From the NCBI GenBank assembly GCA_001803235.1, contig MHBL01000174.1, positions 1-51,150 on the forward strand: DNA of 51,150 nucleotides, written 5' to 3'. The position numbers and the translations under genes are program-made. The DNA comes from Lentisphaerae bacterium RIFOXYA12_64_32. Its GTDB lineage: Bacteria > Verrucomicrobiota > Lentisphaeria > Oligosphaerales > YB12-FULL-65-16. Every line of letters starts with the position of its first letter. Position 1 is the stretch's first letter. The notes beneath the pieces were generated by a model that did not search any database, was not told the origin of the DNA, and worked only from the letters and a program-made list of their open reading frames with translations. Shown piece by piece: positions 25,841-35,494 of the stretch.

Positions 25841-27754
25841 TTATTGCCTGGCGGGTTCGTCACGCAGGCTGCGTTCAATGGCGCGGCGCCCGACGCGTGG
25901 CCGTGGGACGGTGACATCGAACCAGGCGCGCACATCCTCGGCCAGGCCGACGCCGTGCATGTAGTTGTAGACCGCCCGGTGCAGCCCGCGGCCCAGGTCA
26001 TCCCGGTTCTCGTCTGCGGAGTCCGCAAACGCGATTTCGTTGTGTGTGAAGGTTGGCGCACTTGTCGGTGGGACGACAATGCCATAGCGTTGCGGGTTGG
26101 CGGCAGCGCCGCTGTGGGCCGTCAGGGCAAAGCGGTGCCAGTACGCCGAGTGTACGAGTCCCAGCGCGAACATCTGGCGCAGGCGCTCCAGCGAGTCGAC
26201 CGTCTCCTGCGTGGTCTCGGTGGGTACGCCGTACATGAGGTAGGCGTGGACCAGGATCCCGGCGTCGGCCAGGACCGCGCAGGCCCGCACGGCGCCGGCG
26301 ACGCTGATGCCTTTGGTCAGTAACGTCAGCAGCCGGTCATCAAAGGCTTCCAAGCCCCCGGTGACCGCGATGCACCCCGACTGGGCCATCAGGGCCGCGA
26401 GGTCCGCATCGAAGGCGTTTTCGAAGCGCACGTTGCCCCACCAGGCGACTACGAGGCCGCGCCGCAGGATTTCGCGCGCCAGGCGTCGGACCAGCGCCGG
26501 CGGCAGGGCTTCGTCGACGAAGTGGAACCCGTGACTGCCGGTCTGGCGGATGAGGTCTTCCATCCAGTCGACCACACGCGTTGCCGTCGCTGGCTGGAAG
26601 CGGTGAATGTGGTCGAGCGACGTGTCGCAGAACGCGCAGCGATGCCAGTAGCAGCCGTGCGCTGCCATGAGTTTGTTCCAGCGTTGGCTGCTCCACAGCA
26701 CGTGCATGGGGTTGAGCATTTCGGCCAGGCCCAGGTAATCGCCCAGGGGCAGGTCTGCGTAGGCTGGCGCCGGCAACTCGCCGTGGCCGGGTTCCGGACC
26801 GGTGGGAGAATCCGCAAGGCGTACCTGCCCCTTGTCGCGGATGAACGTGCGCACCAGGACGTCCGTCCCTTCGCCGCGGGCATGCCGGACCACACCCCGC
26901 AAGGGCGCAAAGCCGTCGTCGATGCAGACGTAGTTCACGCTGTCGAACAGTCGCGCTTCGCGGAGTTCGCGCAACTCGGTGTTCACGTAGCCCCCGCCCA
27001 GGGCAACCCGGACGGTTGGTGCGAGGCGTTTGAGGCCTCGGGCCAGGCGTAACGCTCCGTAGAGCGTCCCAGGGAACGGCACGGTGAATGCCACCACGTC
27101 AGGATGGTGTTGGTGCCAGAGGGCCTCAGCCGTCTCGTCGATCATCTCATCGATCAGGGTGGGCGGGCCGTCGAGGCGCTGCAGCAGCGGGTCGAACGAC
27201 GGCAGCGACTGGCACAGGCGTTCGGCGTAGCGCGACAGCCCGAAGTCCGGGTCGACGCAGCGCGTCACCACGCCAGTGATATCGTCCAGGAACAGGCTGG
27301 CCAGGTAGCGTGCCTGGTCGGCGACCCCGAGTTTTCCGAAGACGCGCTGCAGCGTCCCGTCCTCGTCCATCTCCTGGTCGCGCATCACATGGAAGCGTGG
27401 GCCTTCGGGGAGAACGCCGGAACGCGCCAGCCGGTAGGCCAGGCTCGGATCCTTGCCCTGCAGGAAGCGCACGACCGGTTCCACCCATTCGACGTACGCC
27501 TGGAACTGGTCGCGGAAGAACGCCGATTCGTGCTTGTCCCTGCGCTGCCTCAGCACCGCGCCAACCCGTTGCAGCCCCGACGTGCTGAACAGCCGCAGCA
27601 GCAGTGCCAGCGAGGCGTCATACTGTGCGACCTCGACGCCCTGCTGCCGCAACCAGGCGGCCAGCATCGGCGTCGCCGGGTATGGCGCATTGCACTGGAT
27701 CAGCGGCGGCGTGACCAGTAGGACACGCTTGGATGTCTGTTTCGCATCATGCAT
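25841..27754 (-). CDS. B12-binding domain radical SAM protein
   Basis: 637 residues. The N-terminal part (about 1-60 and 195-340) looks like a cobalamin-binding domain (RVLLVTPPLIQCNAPYP, TPMLAAWLRQQGVEVAQYD, ALGGGYVNTELREL). The radical SAM core begins at about 375 with HGCYWHRCAFCDTSLDHI. The Cys spacing is CX4CX2C, which is usual for this GCYW subgroup. GGLEAFDDRLLTLLTKG and YLMYGVPTETTQETVDSLE mark later barrel strands. The reaction is unknown; relatives act on cell-envelope lipids, cofactors or peptides. It is monocistronic, with no partner gene suggesting a substrate. Confidence 0.8.
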   Translation of the reverse strand: MHDAKQTSKRVLLVTPPLIQCNAPYPATPMLAAWLRQQGVEVAQYDASLALLLRLFSTSGLQRVGAVLRQRRDKHESAFFRDQFQAYVEWVEPVVRFLQGKDPSLAYRLARSGVLPEGPRFHVMRDQEMDEDGTLQRVFGKLGVADQARYLASLFLDDITGVVTRCVDPDFGLSRYAERLCQSLPSFDPLLQRLDGPPTLIDEMIDETAEALWHQHHPDVVAFTVPFPGTLYGALRLARGLKRLAPTVRVALGGGYVNTELRELREARLFDSVNYVCIDDGFAPLRGVVRHARGEGTDVLVRTFIRDKGQVRLADSPTGPEPGHGELPAPAYADLPLGDYLGLAEMLNPMHVLWSSQRWNKLMAAHGCYWHRCAFCDTSLDHIHRFQPATATRVVDWMEDLIRQTGSHGFHFVDEALPPALVRRLAREILRRGLVVAWWGNVRFENAFDADLAALMAQSGCIAVTGGLEAFDDRLLTLLTKGISVAGAVRACAVLADAGILVHAYLMYGVPTETTQETVDSLERLRQMFALGLVHSAYWHRFALTAHSGAAANPQRYGIVVPPTSAPTFTHNEIAFADSADENRDDLGRGLHRAVYNYMHGVGLAEDVRAWFDVTVPRPRVGRRAIERSLRDEPARQ

Positions 27755-27819
27755 GATTCAATATGCCCCGCGACCGCCGGTCAGCCAAGTCACGCCGCGG
27801 ATGGCGCAGGGTTGTTTGC

Positions 27820-27848
27820 TTGACAGGTTGCCCTGCGCCGTGGATATT
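27820..27848 (+). promoter_or_regulatory. Putative sigma-70-type promoter of the zinc island
   Basis: TTGACA (27820-27825), a 17-base spacer and GATATT (27843-27848, 4 of 6 to TATAAT). It is followed by a leader of about 140 bases to the first gene. I found no Zur box (an AT-rich palindrome would be expected), so metal control is not shown. Confidence 0.45.
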
Positions 27849-27996
27849 GCGAGGTGGTGCGGCGAGTGGGTGCGGGCCGCAGTCTTTTCCGTCGGCGCAA
27901 GGTGTGTTGGAAATGGTTGTGGCCTTGCGGAACGTGAGTCCGGTCCGGTCGCCGCCGGGAAAAGGCCCCTCCCGATTACCGTCCAGGAACGGATGG

Positions 27997-28335
27997 ATGA
28001 CGCTCAAGCTGTACAACTTGGTGCTTGCGGCCATGTTCCTTGCCGGGGTGGTTGTGCACCCTGCCTGGCACAAGGCGAACACCGGCGCGGCAGACCGGCA
28101 CGAGTTGTCCGTTTCCGAGTCTCATCCGGTCGAGGACGAGAACCGCGGCCTGCCTTCAGGGCATGACCCGGACCACTGTCCGGTCTGCCAGGTCGCTGCG
28201 GTCGGGTGTGTCCCGGCGTTGCCCGCGGTCGCTCCGACTCCGAGCCGTTCCGAGGTTTCCAACTTCGGTTCGAAATCAGAGTTTGCACCGCAACCTGCCT
28301 TCACTCTGCCTTACTCCTGCGGTCCTCCTGCCTGA
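27997..28335 (+). CDS. Small secreted His/Cys protein, DUF2946-like
   Basis: 112 residues. Signal peptide MTLKLYNLVLAAMFLAGVVV; then a His-rich part with PAWHKAN, SGHDPDHCPVCQVAAVGC. The HCPVC motif resembles the metal-binding signature of DUF2946-type proteins, which often precede zinc or copper uptake genes. The ATG at 27997 is chosen because it alone gives a signal peptide; AGGAAC lies upstream. It is probably a periplasmic or inner-membrane metal-binding protein and first gene of the zinc island. The family call is moderate. Confidence 0.55.
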   Translation: MTLKLYNLVLAAMFLAGVVVHPAWHKANTGAADRHELSVSESHPVEDENRGLPSGHDPDHCPVCQVAAVGCVPALPAVAPTPSRSEVSNFGSKSEFAPQPAFTLPYSCGPPA

Positions 28336-28415
28336 GTGTGTGGGGGCGTCGCGGACGGCACAAACGGTCGCCCGCAAGTTGCCATGCACACCTCAAGCGC
28401 GGGAGGATTCCGACG

Positions 28416-29951
28416 GTGAGGAAAAAGTCTCTGCTTTGCCTTTGGCCGCTGGTCGCGGCCCTGTCTGTCACGCCTTGTATTGCCCAGCCTGTCGCGCCCG
28501 ATACGAAGCCTGAGAGCGTCGAGGCGCTGCGTGCCGAAGTGGCCGGACTACGTCACCAGTTGGACACGCAGCGCCGCGAGTTCGATGCGCGTCTGCGGGA
28601 GATGGAAGCGAAGTTCGCGGCCATCGAGACCGCCGCCGCGAAAGTCCCCGCGCCCGCAGGTCAGGTGTCCGCCGCAGCGGCGGTTGCGCCGCCACGGCCG
28701 GAACTGGCCGAACGTTCCCGCGTGCTGCCCGGGCGGCTCGGCGGCGCCGTGCAGAGCATGAACCCGGACGTCTCGGCCATCATCGACCTGAACTACCACG
28801 CCGACGATTCGAAGGAAGGCATCAGCCACGTGCTGGAGGCGTTGCCCGGTTTCGACCACACGCACGGCGGCGAAGAGGAGCATCATCATGGCCCTGATGA
28901 AGGGTTCAACATGAGTCACCTCGAGCTGCAGTTCTCCGCGGAGGTCGATCCGTACTTCAAAGGCTCAGCCATTGCCGCCGTCTCCGAGGACGGCGCGGAG
29001 ATGGAGACTGCCGAAATCGAGACCACCAGCCTGCCCGGCGGCCTGAAGCTGCGCGGCGGCAAGTTCTTCAGTGACTTCGGCTACATCAACGCCCAGCACA
29101 GTCATGCGTGGGACTTCGTCGACCGGCCGCTGGTCTACCAGTTGCTGCTCGGCGACCACGGTTTGAACGACAAGGGCCTGCAGCTCTCGTGGCTGGCGCC
29201 GACGCCGTTCTATCTGCTGGCCGGCATTGAGGCGTTCCAGAGCGGGGGCGAATCGGAGATGTCGTTCGCCTACTCGGGTGAAGAGCCGCTGCCGCGGCAC
29301 GATGGTCCCCGGCTCTGGGTCGGCTGGCTCAAGTTTGGCCCGAACCTGCCCGGCAACCACGGACTGCAGTTTGGCGTATTCGGCGCCACCGGCAAGCACC
29401 AGGAGGCGCATGACGGCCAGACCGAGAACCCGCCCGGAGTGTGGACGCCCGACGGGGACGGAATCGCGGACCACTGGCTGGACGGCGACACCACCTTCTG
29501 GGGCGGTGATTTCGTCTACAAGTACAACTCACCCAAGCCGTACGGGCAGGGCGACTTCACGCTCCAGGGCGAGTACTTCAACCGCCGCAAGGACCTGGAG
29601 ATGGTAGGGAACGACTTCAACCCGGCTCTGGTGGGCAACCGCAGTATTGCCAACCAGGATGGCTACTACGTGCAGGCCGTGTACGGGGTTCTGCCGCGCT
29701 GGCGCGCCGGACTGCGCTGGGAACAGGTCGGGTTGACGAACCACATCGATTACCCGGACGGCTCGGAGTTTTCCGGCGACGCAAGCTACCGGTTTGGCCC
29801 CATGATCGACTGGAGCCTCTCGGAGTTCTCACGCCTGCGCCTCCAACTCAACCGCGGCGAGTACGAGACGGACGCGGACCGGGATGGCGTGACCGAGCTC
29901 TATCTGCAGTGGGTGGTCTCGCTTGGCGCCCACGGCGCCCACAAGTTCTAA
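28416..29951 (+). CDS. Zinc-associated outer-membrane protein
   Basis: 511 residues from a GTG at 28416 (GGAGG 8 bases upstream). The order is signal peptide (ends near CIAQP), a coiled-coil stretch (about 27-68, ...LRHQLDTQRREFDARLREMEAKF...), a His-rich loop (FDHTHGGEEEHHHGPDEGF, about 149-167) and a beta-barrel. The protein ends in GAHKF, with the aromatic C-terminal residue of outer-membrane barrels. This layout is that of a family found upstream of ZnuABC in many Gram-negatives; a zinc uptake role is inferred from that and from the His loop. It lacks a TonB plug, so it is not a classical receptor. Confidence 0.72.
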   Translation: MRKKSLLCLWPLVAALSVTPCIAQPVAPDTKPESVEALRAEVAGLRHQLDTQRREFDARLREMEAKFAAIETAAAKVPAPAGQVSAAAAVAPPRPELAERSRVLPGRLGGAVQSMNPDVSAIIDLNYHADDSKEGISHVLEALPGFDHTHGGEEEHHHGPDEGFNMSHLELQFSAEVDPYFKGSAIAAVSEDGAEMETAEIETTSLPGGLKLRGGKFFSDFGYINAQHSHAWDFVDRPLVYQLLLGDHGLNDKGLQLSWLAPTPFYLLAGIEAFQSGGESEMSFAYSGEEPLPRHDGPRLWVGWLKFGPNLPGNHGLQFGVFGATGKHQEAHDGQTENPPGVWTPDGDGIADHWLDGDTTFWGGDFVYKYNSPKPYGQGDFTLQGEYFNRRKDLEMVGNDFNPALVGNRSIANQDGYYVQAVYGVLPRWRAGLRWEQVGLTNHIDYPDGSEFSGDASYRFGPMIDWSLSEFSRLRLQLNRGEYETDADRDGVTELYLQWVVSLGAHGAHKF

Positions 29952-29974
29952 CCGACACATCAGAGGAGACGACG

Positions 29975-30988
29975 ATGAAACATACAATACTGCTGAGGAC
30001 CCTGGCGGTCCTGACTGTCACCTGCCTGGCCGCGACCGCCGGCACGCTCAAGATCGTGACCACCACCTCGGACCTGGCTGCCATCGCCAAGGCCGTTGCT
30101 GGCGACAAGGCCGAGGTGCACAGTATCTGCACGGGCAAGGAAGACCCGCACATGCTGCAGGCCAAGCCCAGTTTCATTCTGCAGGCCCGCGACGCGGACC
30201 TCTGGATCCGGCTCGGGCTCGAACTGGAGATCGGCTGGGAAGCCCCGATCCTGGACGGCTCGCGCAACGCGCGGATTCGGGAGGGGACCCCCGGACATCT
30301 CGACGCCGCGGAGTCCGCACTGATCCTGGACATCCCGACGGTGAAGGTCACCCGTGCCATGGGCGACGTACACCCGCAGGGCAACCCGCACTACTGGCTC
30401 GACCCGCTGAACGGCCGACGTATTGCGGTGGCCATTGCTGAGCGGCTGGCGGAGATCGCGCCCGACGGCGCGGCAAGCTTCCGCGCCAACGCGGCGGCGT
30501 TTCAGCAGGCGCTGGACGAACGGATGTTTGGCGCTGAGCTGCTGAGGACGGTTCCGGCCGACAACCTCTGGGCCATGACCGAGGACGGCACCATCGTCGC
30601 CGTCCTGGCTGCCCCGGCGAACCAGGGCAAGTCGGGCGGGTGGCTGGCGGCCATGCAGCCGTTGCGCGGTCAGAAGATCGTGACCTACCACCGTAGCTGG
30701 GTGTACTTCGCGCATCGGTTCGGTCTGCGCGTGGCGGCCGAGATCGAGCCCAAGCCCGGCGTGCCGCCGACCGCGGTGCATCTGCGCGAGATTGCGGAGA
30801 CCGCACGGCAGCAGAAAATCCGGATCATCCTGCAGGAGCCGTTCTACAGCAGGAAAGCCGCCGACCGGCTCGCCGGCGAGACCGGCGCCAGGGTGGTAGT
30901 GGTCGCCAACTCGGTCGGCGGCCAGCCCGAGGCCACCGATTACTTCGCACTCATGGACCTGATCGTGAAGCGGCTGACGGAGAAGTGA
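29975..30988 (+). CDS. znuA: Metal ABC transporter binding protein, ZnuA-like
   Basis: 337 residues from the ATG at 29975 (GAGGAG upstream); signal peptide MKHTILLRTLAVLTVTCLAATA. Likely metal ligands follow the cluster A-I pattern: His in KEDPHMLQAKPS, His in GNPHYWLDP, His in TYHRSWVYFAHRFGL and Glu/Asp in LQEPFY. It lacks the His-rich loop of some ZnuA proteins. Zinc is favoured by context; Mn or Fe binders share the fold. It is followed by the ATPase and permease genes in the same operon. Confidence 0.8.
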   Translation: MKHTILLRTLAVLTVTCLAATAGTLKIVTTTSDLAAIAKAVAGDKAEVHSICTGKEDPHMLQAKPSFILQARDADLWIRLGLELEIGWEAPILDGSRNARIREGTPGHLDAAESALILDIPTVKVTRAMGDVHPQGNPHYWLDPLNGRRIAVAIAERLAEIAPDGAASFRANAAAFQQALDERMFGAELLRTVPADNLWAMTEDGTIVAVLAAPANQGKSGGWLAAMQPLRGQKIVTYHRSWVYFAHRFGLRVAAEIEPKPGVPPTAVHLREIAETARQQKIRIILQEPFYSRKAADRLAGETGARVVVVANSVGGQPEATDYFALMDLIVKRLTEK

Positions 30989-31117
30989 CATCCCGGACCG
31001 GCGGGGGGGCAGCCGCTGAGGTACCTGATACCTGAACACTCATTCCGCAAGACGGAGTTCTGCAAGAGGCTCGATGGTTACACGTCGCCGACACGACATG
31101 GAGGACGCATTTCCGCG

Positions 31118-31829
<712 letters not shown>

Positions 31830-31837
<8 letters not shown>

Positions 31838-32699
31838 GTCCTGCGTCCAACTCCTGCATGCCTTTCCCTGGGCGCTCGCCGCCGGGCTGCTGGTCGCGAG
31901 CGTCTGCGGCGTGCTGGGCGTCTTCGTGATCCTGAAGCGTGTTGTTTTCATTGGGATCACTCTGTCGGAAATGGCCGCCTGCGGTATCGCCGTCGCCATG
32001 CTGATCGGGATCCCGCCTCTGGCTGGCGCCGTGGTGCTGACGTTGCTGACCGTCGGGTTGCTTGCATTGCCGTTCGAGGATCGGCGCCTGCCGCGCGATG
32101 CGGTGCTCGGCGTGTTGTTCGTTGCCGCCTCCAGTCTCAGTGTCCTGCTCGTGTCGCATAGCGGTGCCGGGTTGCACGAAATCAAGGCCCTGCTGTACGG
32201 CGACCTGATCCTGACGTCGAGGCGGGACGCGGCGGCGATTGCGGCGGTACTGATCCCGGCCTTGATTTACCTGGTGGTATTCTTGCGGCCCACGTTGTAT
32301 GCGTTCCTTGACCGCGAAGCAGCCACGGTCCTGGGGGTCAAGCCGGGGCGCTGGGAACTCGGGTTCTTCTTGGTGCTTGGTGTGGTCGTGGCCGCCGCGT
32401 CAAAGGTTGCGGGCTCTCTGCTGGTGTTCTGTTACCTGGTCGTGCCGCCGGCCACCGTCCTGCTGCTGAGCCGGCGGTTGGGTCTGGTTCTGGTCCTGAC
32501 GGCGCTGACCGCTGCCGTTGCGACTCTGCTGGGCATGTGTATCTCGTTCTCGGCCGACCTGCCGACCAACCAGACGATCGTGGCGGTGGCATGCGCCGGT
32601 TTCCTGGCCGTGCTCGTGGTGGCGGCTGTGAGCAGACGTTGGCGGCGCGCTGCGCCTGCGGGTTCCCACGGGCACAGGACCGCAGGCGATCCACGCTGA
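31830..32699 (+). CDS. znuB: Metal ABC transporter permease, ZnuB-like
   Basis: 289 residues from the GTG at 31830, which overlaps the znuC stop. About eight hydrophobic segments. GVLGVFVILKRVVFIGITLSEMA is the typical N-terminal motif of ZnuB/MntB permeases, and TVLGVKPGRWELGFFLVLGV and PPATVLLLSRRL are later helices. It forms the membrane channel for ZnuA-bound metal. Its end leads straight to the second, LolD-like ATPase gene. Confidence 0.85.
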
Positions 32700-32716
32700 C
32701 GAAAGAGAGGCCCGAG

Positions 32717-33400
32717 ATGATCGTCACTCTTCGAGATCTCGTAGTGGAGTACCGCAACGGCGGCGAGGCGCTGCGTGTGCTGGACGTTCCCACGTGGGAG
32801 TTGGCCGAAGGCGAGCAGGTCGCCATCTCCGGTCCGTCCGGATCGGGCAAGTCGACGTTGCTGAACGTGATCGCGGGGCTACTCGTGCCGACGCGTGGCA
32901 CGGCGGTGGTCTGCGGCCAGGATCTGATCGGTCTGGGTGAAGCGGAGCGTGACCGCTTCCGTGCCGCGCATATTGCCTACATCTTTCAGACCTTCAACCT
33001 GCTGCAGGGCTATACCGTGCTGGAGAACGTCCTCCTCGGTGCGGTGTTCTCGCCCGAGCGACCGGATCGCGCGCGGGCGATCGCGCTGCTGGAACGGGTC
33101 GGACTGCGACAGCGGCTCACGCACACGCCGGCGCGGCTCTCGATCGGCGAACAGCAACGTGTGGCCATCGCGCGGGCGCTCGTCAAGAAGCCGGGCCTCA
33201 TTCTGGCGGACGAGCCGACCGGGTCTCTCGACCCACGGCACGCGGGCGAGGTCGTGAGGCTGCTGCGCGAGGCCTGCCGGGAGAACGGTTGTGCGCTGGC
33301 CCTGGTCAGCCACGAAGCGGGTGTCGTTTCGGCATTCGAGAAGAAGGTCGACTTCCTCGCTCTCAACCGGGCCGTGTCGGCGGCGGGAGGTGGCCCATGA
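32717..33400 (+). CDS. LolD/MacB-type ABC ATPase
   Basis: 227 residues. Walker A GPSGSGKST, Q-loop YIFQTFNLLQGYTV, signature LSIGEQQRVAIARAL, Walker B LILADEPTGSLD, and a SHE switch region. GAAAGAGAGG precedes the ATG. It overlaps the FtsX-type permease gene by ATGA. ATPase/permease pairs of this type act by mechanotransmission rather than classical transport. In Vibrio, a similar pair with a His-rich DUF2796 protein and a DUF3299 protein forms the Zrg zinc system, and the neighbours here match that plan. Confidence 0.8.
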   Translation: MIVTLRDLVVEYRNGGEALRVLDVPTWELAEGEQVAISGPSGSGKSTLLNVIAGLLVPTRGTAVVCGQDLIGLGEAERDRFRAAHIAYIFQTFNLLQGYTVLENVLLGAVFSPERPDRARAIALLERVGLRQRLTHTPARLSIGEQQRVAIARALVKKPGLILADEPTGSLDPRHAGEVVRLLREACRENGCALALVSHEAGVVSAFEKKVDFLALNRAVSAAGGGP

Positions 33401-34647
33401 GCTTCTGGCACATTGTCCTGAAGAGCCTGTGGCAGCACCGGTTGTCGACCGGCCTGGCTGTCGTCAGCATCGCGCTCGGAGCGGCGTTGCTCGTGTCCGT
33501 GGTCTCGCTCCGCGAACAGACGCACCGGAACTTCACGCAGGAAGGGCTGGGCGTGGATGCGGTGCTGGGGCCGAAGGGCTCGCCGCTCCAGATCGTTCTG
33601 AACGCGCTCTATCACCTTGAGGAGATGCCGGGCAAGATCAAGTGGACGTACTACCAGAAGGTCTTGGCGAGTGAGGTGGTCGAGAGCGGCATCCCTTTTG
33701 CTACGGGGCACTCCTATGCTGGATTTCGGGTAAACGCCATCGACGAACGGTTCTTCGCGGAGTTCGAGTACCTGCCGGGCCGACGTTTCTCGTTTTGTCC
33801 GGAGGACGGTGGACGCGGCCGTGTCTTCGAGGCCCGGGACGAAGCCGTGGCTGGGGCCGACGTGGCCAAGGCGCTGGGGATTGAGTTGGGCGGAACCTTC
33901 AACCCCACCTGCGGCGTGAATCCTGGCGATCCCGTGCATCGGAACGACCTGATCCGGTTCGTCGGTATCCTCGCGCCGACCGGCACACCGCATGACCGGG
34001 CCATCTACATTCCGCTGAAGACGTTCTACACACTGGAGGGGCACGGCAAGGAGGTCCAGGAGATGGCGATCGACGAGGAACACCGCGAGATCAGCGGCGC
34101 GTACCTCAAGATCAAGCGAATCCGGGGTGGCGTACTCCATCCCGGCATCCAGGACCTGAAGTACAACATCAACCAGTCCACGCAGGCGCAACTGGTGGTC
34201 CCGAACGAAGTGCGGCCGCGGTTGTTCGGCATCATCGGTTGGGTGGATCGGGTGCTGCTGGGCATTGCGGCGCTGGTTACGGCGTTGGCGCTGCTGTTCC
34301 TCTTTGTGGCGCTGGTTTCCGCGTTGCGGGAGCGACGACGCGACCTGGCGCTGCTGCGTTGTCTGGGGGCCACGCAGCGGACGGTCTTTGGCCTGATGCT
34401 CTGCGAGTCGGTTTTCATCGCCGGGCTGGGGGCGATCGCTGGCTTGGCGCTGGGGCATGGCATCGTGGCGGTCGGGTGCGAACTGATCCGCGTCGAAACC
34501 GGACTGCGGTTCACGCCGTTCTACGTCTCGTCGGCGGACCTGTACCTGCTTCCGGCCGTGGCGCTGCTGGGGCTGATCGCCGGTCTCGTGCCGTCGATCC
34601 AGGCGTATCGGTTGGGGGTCCTGAGGAATCTCGCCCCCGTGTCGTGA
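33397..34647 (+). CDS. FtsX/MacB-type permease
   Basis: 416 residues. One N-terminal helix (about 12-38), a periplasmic domain (about 40-275) and three C-terminal helices (about 285-405). ALRERRRDLALLRCLGATQRTVF is the characteristic FtsX/MacB turn after the second helix. The large periplasmic part includes QEGLGVDAVLGPKGSPLQ, conserved in the DUF3299-linked subgroup. With the LolD-like ATPase it probably powers a periplasmic step of metal protein handling. Confidence 0.78.
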   Translation: MSFWHIVLKSLWQHRLSTGLAVVSIALGAALLVSVVSLREQTHRNFTQEGLGVDAVLGPKGSPLQIVLNALYHLEEMPGKIKWTYYQKVLASEVVESGIPFATGHSYAGFRVNAIDERFFAEFEYLPGRRFSFCPEDGGRGRVFEARDEAVAGADVAKALGIELGGTFNPTCGVNPGDPVHRNDLIRFVGILAPTGTPHDRAIYIPLKTFYTLEGHGKEVQEMAIDEEHREISGAYLKIKRIRGGVLHPGIQDLKYNINQSTQAQLVVPNEVRPRLFGIIGWVDRVLLGIAALVTALALLFLFVALVSALRERRRDLALLRCLGATQRTVFGLMLCESVFIAGLGAIAGLALGHGIVAVGCELIRVETGLRFTPFYVSSADLYLLPAVALLGLIAGLVPSIQAYRLGVLRNLAPVS

Positions 34648-34728
34648 GGACTGCGATGGCGAGGGGACCCGCGGCAATGGTGACCCAGCAAAGAAGGATT
34701 GCTTAGTGATGACGGAGAGCGGATGGTG

Positions 34729-34877
34729 AATGGTGAACGGGGTTGTTTGGTTGTTGAGTTGTTGGGTTGTTGAGGGGGAAGCTGTTGTGGCAATCCAGAA
34801 GTCTGGATCTCGGGTTCTCCAAAACTCCAAAACTCCAAAACTCCAGAACTCGACAACTTAGCAACTCAACAACTGAA
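34729..34877. repeat. Low-complexity inverted region between permease and His-rich gene
   Basis: GTTGTTTGGTTGTTGAGTTG (34740-34759) and the following TTGGGTTGTTGAG face an inverted CAACTTAGCAACTCAACAACTG (about 34854-34875). Between lies TCCAGAAGTCTGGA (34796-34809) and four copies of a CTCCAAAA-type decamer (34818-34848). Long imperfect stem-loops are possible. No promoter is evident. Confidence 0.7.
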
Positions 34878-34891
34878 GAGGAGGACGAGCA

Positions 34892-35470
34892 ATGTTCAGC
34901 AAGCGATTGACGATCGGGTGCCTGGCGGCGCTGGCGTTGGGGGTGTTTGTCTGCCGGACCGTGGCGGGGGACTCGCACGGGCATGAACACGGCCATGAGC
35001 ATGGGCACACGGCCGCGCACGGCGGTTGCCTGAACGCACTGGGCGCCTGCGAAAACGGGCACGCGGAGGTGAAGCTGGCGGGCGATGTGTTGGACGTCTG
35101 GTTCGTTGGCGGCGGGGCCGATACGGCCAAGGCGGTGCGCATTCCGGACCCGGAGATCGCCCTCGCCGTGACCCTGGCCGGGGCGAGCGACGCAAAGACA
35201 CTCACGCTGAAGGCCAGGCCCAACGAACTGGCGGAAGAGAGGGTGGGTGACTGTGCGCACTTCGTGGGGCAGGCCGATTGGCTCAAGGATGCCAAGGCGT
35301 TCAAGGCCACCGGCTCAGTGACCTTCAAGGGCCGGACGCAGCAGGTCAGGATCGAGTACCCGCGAGGGTACGACCCGGACGACGACGCGGCGCACGAGCA
35401 CCCCGACGCGGCCGGGGAGCATCAGGACAAGAAAGTTGACTCGGGGAAGAAAGTTGAACCCCGCGACTGA
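34892..35470 (+). CDS. His-rich periplasmic metal-binding protein
   Basis: 192 residues. A signal peptide (MFSKRLTIGCLAALALGVFV...) is followed by HGHEHGHEHGHTAAHGG, a compact beta-rich region (about 55-160) with a Cys pair (GGCLNALGAC) and GDCAHFV, and a second His/Asp/Glu tail. It resembles the ZrgA/DUF2796 type in composition and position, though I cannot confirm the family. A zinc reservoir or chaperone for the LolD-FtsX pair is the simplest view. GAGGAGGA lies upstream of the ATG. Confidence 0.65.
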   Translation: MFSKRLTIGCLAALALGVFVCRTVAGDSHGHEHGHEHGHTAAHGGCLNALGACENGHAEVKLAGDVLDVWFVGGGADTAKAVRIPDPEIALAVTLAGASDAKTLTLKARPNELAEERVGDCAHFVGQADWLKDAKAFKATGSVTFKGRTQQVRIEYPRGYDPDDDAAHEHPDAAGEHQDKKVDSGKKVEPRD

Positions 35471-35494
35471 GCGCGGTGGCGGCGAGAAGACAGC

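Noticed and set aside
26600..26645. Abnormal Cys spacing (CX4CX2C) in the B12/radical SAM protein
   Set aside because: GCYW-x-x-C-x-FC is the normal form in this subgroup, so it is not a defect.
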